A stretch of DNA of 5,552 bases from Acidobacteriaceae bacterium (GTDB lineage: Bacteria > Acidobacteriota > Terriglobia > Terriglobales > Acidobacteriaceae), in NCBI GenBank assembly GCA_003167305.1, contig PMTP01000117.1, positions 22,182-27,733 of the forward strand, given 5' to 3'. A program made the position numbers and the translations under genes. The first letter of the stretch is position 1; the number at the start of each line of letters is the position of its first letter. Below are positions 3,103-5,552 of the stretch, piece by piece. The notes under the pieces were generated by a model. It did no database searches and was not told where the DNA came from. It saw only the letters and a program-made list of their open reading frames with translations.

Positions 3103-5552
3103 GTGAATTCAGACTCTTCTCTCTATCTCGATGAGCCATATACAGAGTCGCCAAGCTCTGATGGACTATCGATTGCACTGATTGGCCCGAACGAGGAGCG
3201 CCGCAAGGCGGCAGCCAGTACGCTGGCCGGATGCCAGGATGGGGTTATCCGCGAGTTTTCCACCTATCCGCCCAGCATGGACGATGTGCCCAAACTGCTG
3301 GAGCAGCATCACGACGTCATCATCATCGATCTGGACAGCCGTCCCGAATACGCTCTCGAGCTGGTGGAGAGCATCTGCGCCAACGGCGCGGCGACGGTGA
3401 TGGTCTATTCGATGAAGTTTGATTCGGATCTGCTGGTCCGCTGCATGCGCGCCGGCGCTCGCGAGTTTCTCACCTTGCCCTTCACGCAGAGCACCGTAGC
3501 CGACGCACTGGCACGGGCTTCGGCTCGCCGTCCGGCGCCGCGCCCAGCGAAGAAGGCGGGAGGAAAATTGCTGGTCTTTCTCGGCGCCAAGGGCGGGGAT
3601 GGCGTAACCACGCTGGCCTGCAATTTTGCTGTTTCCATGGCCCAAGAGTCAGGCCAGAGCACACTGCTGATCGATCTGGATCTTCCGCTGGGAGACGCCG
3701 CGCTCAACCTGGGCGTGGCCGCCGAATACTCGACCATCAATGCGCTTCAGAATGCCGCCCGGCTGGATTCGAGCTTTCTCTCCAAGCTGCTGGTCAAGCA
3801 TAGCTCGGGAGTTTCAGTGCTTGCGGCTCCCGGCAAATTTCCCCAGTTTGATGCCTCCCATGAAGCCATCGACAAGCTGTTGACCGTCGCGCGCCACGAC
3901 TTCGACAACGTGGTCGTTGACATAGGGTCCAGACTCGATCTGATGGGGACGAGCCTCTTCAAGGAGGGCTCCACGGTCTACCTGGTGATTCAGGCCGGCA
4001 TCGCCGGACTGCGCAACTCCAATCGCCTGATCTCGCAGTACTTTGCCACTGAGGTTCCCCGGCTCGAAATCGTGCTCAACCGGTACCAGTCTCGCACCCT
4101 GGGTGTGGCTGAAGACCAGATTACCAAGGCGCTCACCCGGCCGGCGCAGTGGAAGATTCCCAACGATTATGCCGCCGTGCGGCGCATGCAGAACACCGCC
4201 ATTCCGCTGGCGTTGGAAGATTCGCCCATCTCCCGGCTGATCCGACAGATGAGCCGAGCCGCTTGCGGACTGCCCGCGATCCCGGAGAAGGGAACAGCAG
4301 AAAAGGTGTCCGGCTTCAGCCTGAAAAATCTTGGGCGCAGCTTTTCCGCGAAGATTTCCTCGCCCGAACCCGAGGAAGCGCCGGCGATTGCGCAGCCGGA
4401 GCATGCGCCCATCCGGCCCATTCTGGAGAAAGCCGTCGCTGCGCCGGGCGCGGCGCAGCCTGAAGACAATGTGGAGATCCCGGTGAACTCCGGCTCTACT
4501 CCTCCCGCGGAGACGCAGCCTGCCGCAGTTGCGCCGGTCAGGCCAGCCGAGACCACGGATCAGACTGACCTTGCGGATAAGGAACCGGTGGAGGTCCCAG
4601 ACGACAGTACCCCCAGCCAGCAAAACGAATCTGAAACCCGCACCTACCGAGGCGCTACATACGAGAAGGGCGCGGATGGCAAATGGCACCTGCAGAAGAC
4701 AGCGGCCATTACCCCGTCAGCCAGTGCCGAGCCAGCCAGCGTCGAACAGGCCAGTGCCGAGTCAGCCAGCGTCGAGGCGGCCACTGCCGAGCAGAATGTT
4801 GCGGTCGAACTCGTGCATCAGGAGACGCCGACCATCGCCTGGTCGACGCCCGCTCCGATTTCCTATGGCGCCGCTCTCAGTGCGACTCAGCTCAATGCCA
4901 TAGTATCGATTCCGGGAGCCTTTGTCTACACTCCCGCCGAAGGCGAAGTGCTTGCGGTGGGAATGCACACGCTTTCGGTCGTCTTCACGCCAGAAGACAC
5001 CACGACCTACACCACGGCGCAGGCTGCCGTCTCGCTAACGGTCAGCAAGGCAACGCCGGTCATCACCTGGACGACGCCCGCTCCGATAGCTTATGGCGCC
5101 GAGCTCAGCGCGACTCAGCTCAATGCCACAGCCTCGGTTCCGGGAACGTTCGTCTACACCCCGGCTGCGGGCGTCGTGCCGACAGCAGGAGTGCAGACGC
5201 TGCTGGTCACCTTCACGCCGACCGACACTGAGGACTATGCGCCCGAACAGGCTACCGTCTCACTCACCATCACTAAGACCACGCCGGCCGTTGCATGGCC
5301 GGCGCCCGATCCGATTGCCTATGGCGTTGCGCTCAGCGCTGCTCAACTCAATGCTACGGCATTGGTTCCGGGCAAATTCACTTATCTTCCGGGCACGGGC
5401 GCCATCCTCGCGGCAGGAAGGCATTCACTCACGCTCACCTTCACCCCGACGGGCTCGACGAACTACACGGCGGCACACGCCACCGTCTCGCTTACGGTCA
5501 CCAAGGCTACGCCGGCCATCACATGGGCGACACCCGCTTCGATTGCCTATGG
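3103..5552 (+). CDS. CpaE/TadZ-like pseudo-receiver ATPase fused to C-terminal Ig-like repeats (3' end outside window)
   Basis: The frame is open from before GTG 3103 to the window edge: 816 codons, C-terminus missing. GTG 3103 is chosen because the conserved LSIALIGP start follows closely and AGGGGG precedes it; GTG 3016 or ATG 3025 would add 29 or 26 residues. Residues about 23-145 form a receiver-like domain (DVIIIDLDS at 71-79, Asp76 at the usual phosphorylation position, but no KP motif). Residues about 155-391 are a MinD/ParA-type ATPase: deviant Walker A KGGDGVTT (163-170), LLIDLDLPLGD with Asp191 and Asp193, and Walker B VVVDIGS with Asp273. Lys163 is present but the P-loop lysine is Val168, as in many CpaE/TadZ proteins, which position Flp/Tad pili at the cytoplasmic membrane. 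Residues 392-574 are a Pro/Ala/Glu-rich linker, then Ig-like repeats of 76 residues from 575. No signal peptide or membrane helix is seen, which is odd for such repeats. Confidence 0.88.
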   Translation, partial: MNSDSSLYLDEPYTESPSSDGLSIALIGPNEERRKAAASTLAGCQDGVIREFSTYPPSMDDVPKLLEQHHDVIIIDLDSRPEYALELVESICANGAATVMVYSMKFDSDLLVRCMRAGAREFLTLPFTQSTVADALARASARRPAPRPAKKAGGKLLVFLGAKGGDGVTTLACNFAVSMAQESGQSTLLIDLDLPLGDAALNLGVAAEYSTINALQNAARLDSSFLSKLLVKHSSGVSVLAAPGKFPQFDASHEAIDKLLTVARHDFDNVVVDIGSRLDLMGTSLFKEGSTVYLVIQAGIAGLRNSNRLISQYFATEVPRLEIVLNRYQSRTLGVAEDQITKALTRPAQWKIPNDYAAVRRMQNTAIPLALEDSPISRLIRQMSRAACGLPAIPEKGTAEKVSGFSLKNLGRSFSAKISSPEPEEAPAIAQPEHAPIRPILEKAVAAPGAAQPEDNVEIPVNSGSTPPAETQPAAVAPVRPAETTDQTDLADKEPVEVPDDSTPSQQNESETRTYRGATYEKGADGKWHLQKTAAITPSASAEPASVEQASAESASVEAATAEQNVAVELVHQETPTIAWSTPAPISYGAALSATQLNAIVSIPGAFVYTPAEGEVLAVGMHTLSVVFTPEDTTTYTTAQAAVSLTVSKATPVITWTTPAPIAYGAELSATQLNATASVPGTFVYTPAAGVVPTAGVQTLLVTFTPTDTEDYAPEQATVSLTITKTTPAVAWPAPDPIAYGVALSAAQLNATALVPGKFTYLPGTGAILAAGRHSLTLTFTPTGSTNYTAAHATVSLTVTKATPAITWATPASIAY
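4645..4695 (+). other. Island YRGATYEKGADGKWHLQ inside the linker
   Basis: Residues 515-531 are the only part of the long linker with aromatic and glycine-rich, fold-like character (Tyr515, Tyr520, Trp528). The surrounding sequence is Pro/Ala/Glu/Ser-rich and probably disordered. It could be a short docking motif or a small beta hairpin. I do not recognise a named domain. Confidence 0.45.
4720..4809 (+). repeat. Three degenerate tandem 30-bp units in the linker
   Basis: Units at 4720-4749, 4750-4779 and 4780-4809 encode ASAEPASVEQ, ASAESASVEA and ATAEQNVAVE. The first two are close at the DNA level (both start GCCAGTGCCGAG); the third has diverged. They look like slippage-type expansion of a flexible acidic spacer just before the first Ig-like repeat. 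Confidence 0.75.
4825..5552 (+). repeat. Tandem 228-bp Ig-like repeats (three full copies plus a partial fourth)
   Basis: Copies start at 4825, 5053, 5281 and 5509, each with ACGCCG and exactly 228 bp apart, with no insertion or deletion between them. Each encodes 76 residues: TPxIxWxxPxPIxYG, then LSAxQLNA, then VPGxFxYxP, then TFTPxxxxxY and a closing SLTVxKA strand (residues 575-650, 651-726, 727-802, and 803 on). This is a beta-rich bacterial Ig-like module common in long secreted or surface proteins of Acidobacteriota. The DNA copies are clearly diverged but share blocks, for example 19 identical bases ending in CTCAATGCCA in copies one and two. More copies probably follow past the window edge. 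Confidence 0.92.

Noticed and set aside
3814..4689. 291-codon minus-strand frame
   Set aside because: It is antisense to the ATPase domain and linker of the CpaE-like gene, which has consistent motifs in the plus frame. No start signal or domain is seen on the minus strand.
4683..5231. 182-codon plus-strand frame rich in His, Arg and Ser with internal similarity
   Set aside because: It is out of frame with the Ig-like repeats; its internal similarity comes from the 228-bp DNA repeat.

Overview
The window looks like chromosomal DNA of an Acidobacteriota member, probably class Terriglobia. This is inferred from GC-rich, mostly Shine-Dalgarno-led genes and from three protein types I associate with that phylum: a small conserved protein of unknown function, a CpaE/TadZ-type pseudo-receiver ATPase, and Ig-like repeats of the 'TPxITWxTPAPIxYG...LSATQLNA' type. 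No tRNA, rRNA, CRISPR array, insertion sequence or phage gene was seen.

Layout. Positions 1-395 (minus) hold the N-terminal 131 codons of a conserved protein of unknown function that leaves the window on the left. Positions 396-584 are a divergent intergenic region with a weak plus-strand promoter candidate. Positions 585-2744 (plus) encode a 719-residue protein with a CCA-adding enzyme/poly(A) polymerase-type N-terminal fold. Its catalytic Asp-x-Asp site is altered, and it ends in a strongly acidic linker and a long Lys/Pro/Ala tail resembling histone H1. Positions 2745-3102 are a compact regulatory stretch. It has three direct repeats with an exact 20-bp period laid over a near-consensus sigma70-type promoter, followed by a 53-codon GTG-started membrane ORF that looks like the beginning of an A24 prepilin peptidase. 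Positions 3103-5552 (plus) are one uninterrupted reading frame, still open at the window edge. It encodes a CpaE/TadZ-like pseudo-receiver plus MinD-type ATPase, then a Pro/Ala/Glu-rich linker, then at least three Ig-like repeats of exactly 76 residues (228 bp).

How they fit together. The short A24-like ORF and the CpaE-like gene belong by family to Flp/Tad type IVb pilus assembly and appear to share the promoter at 2777-2804. The most unusual object is the fusion: a normally cytoplasmic pilus-polarity ATPase carrying Ig-like repeats that are usually found on secreted or surface proteins, with no signal peptide or membrane segment visible. The second is the nucleotidyltransferase homologue, which seems to have traded its catalytic site for a long charged tail. 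Functions beyond family membership are inference.
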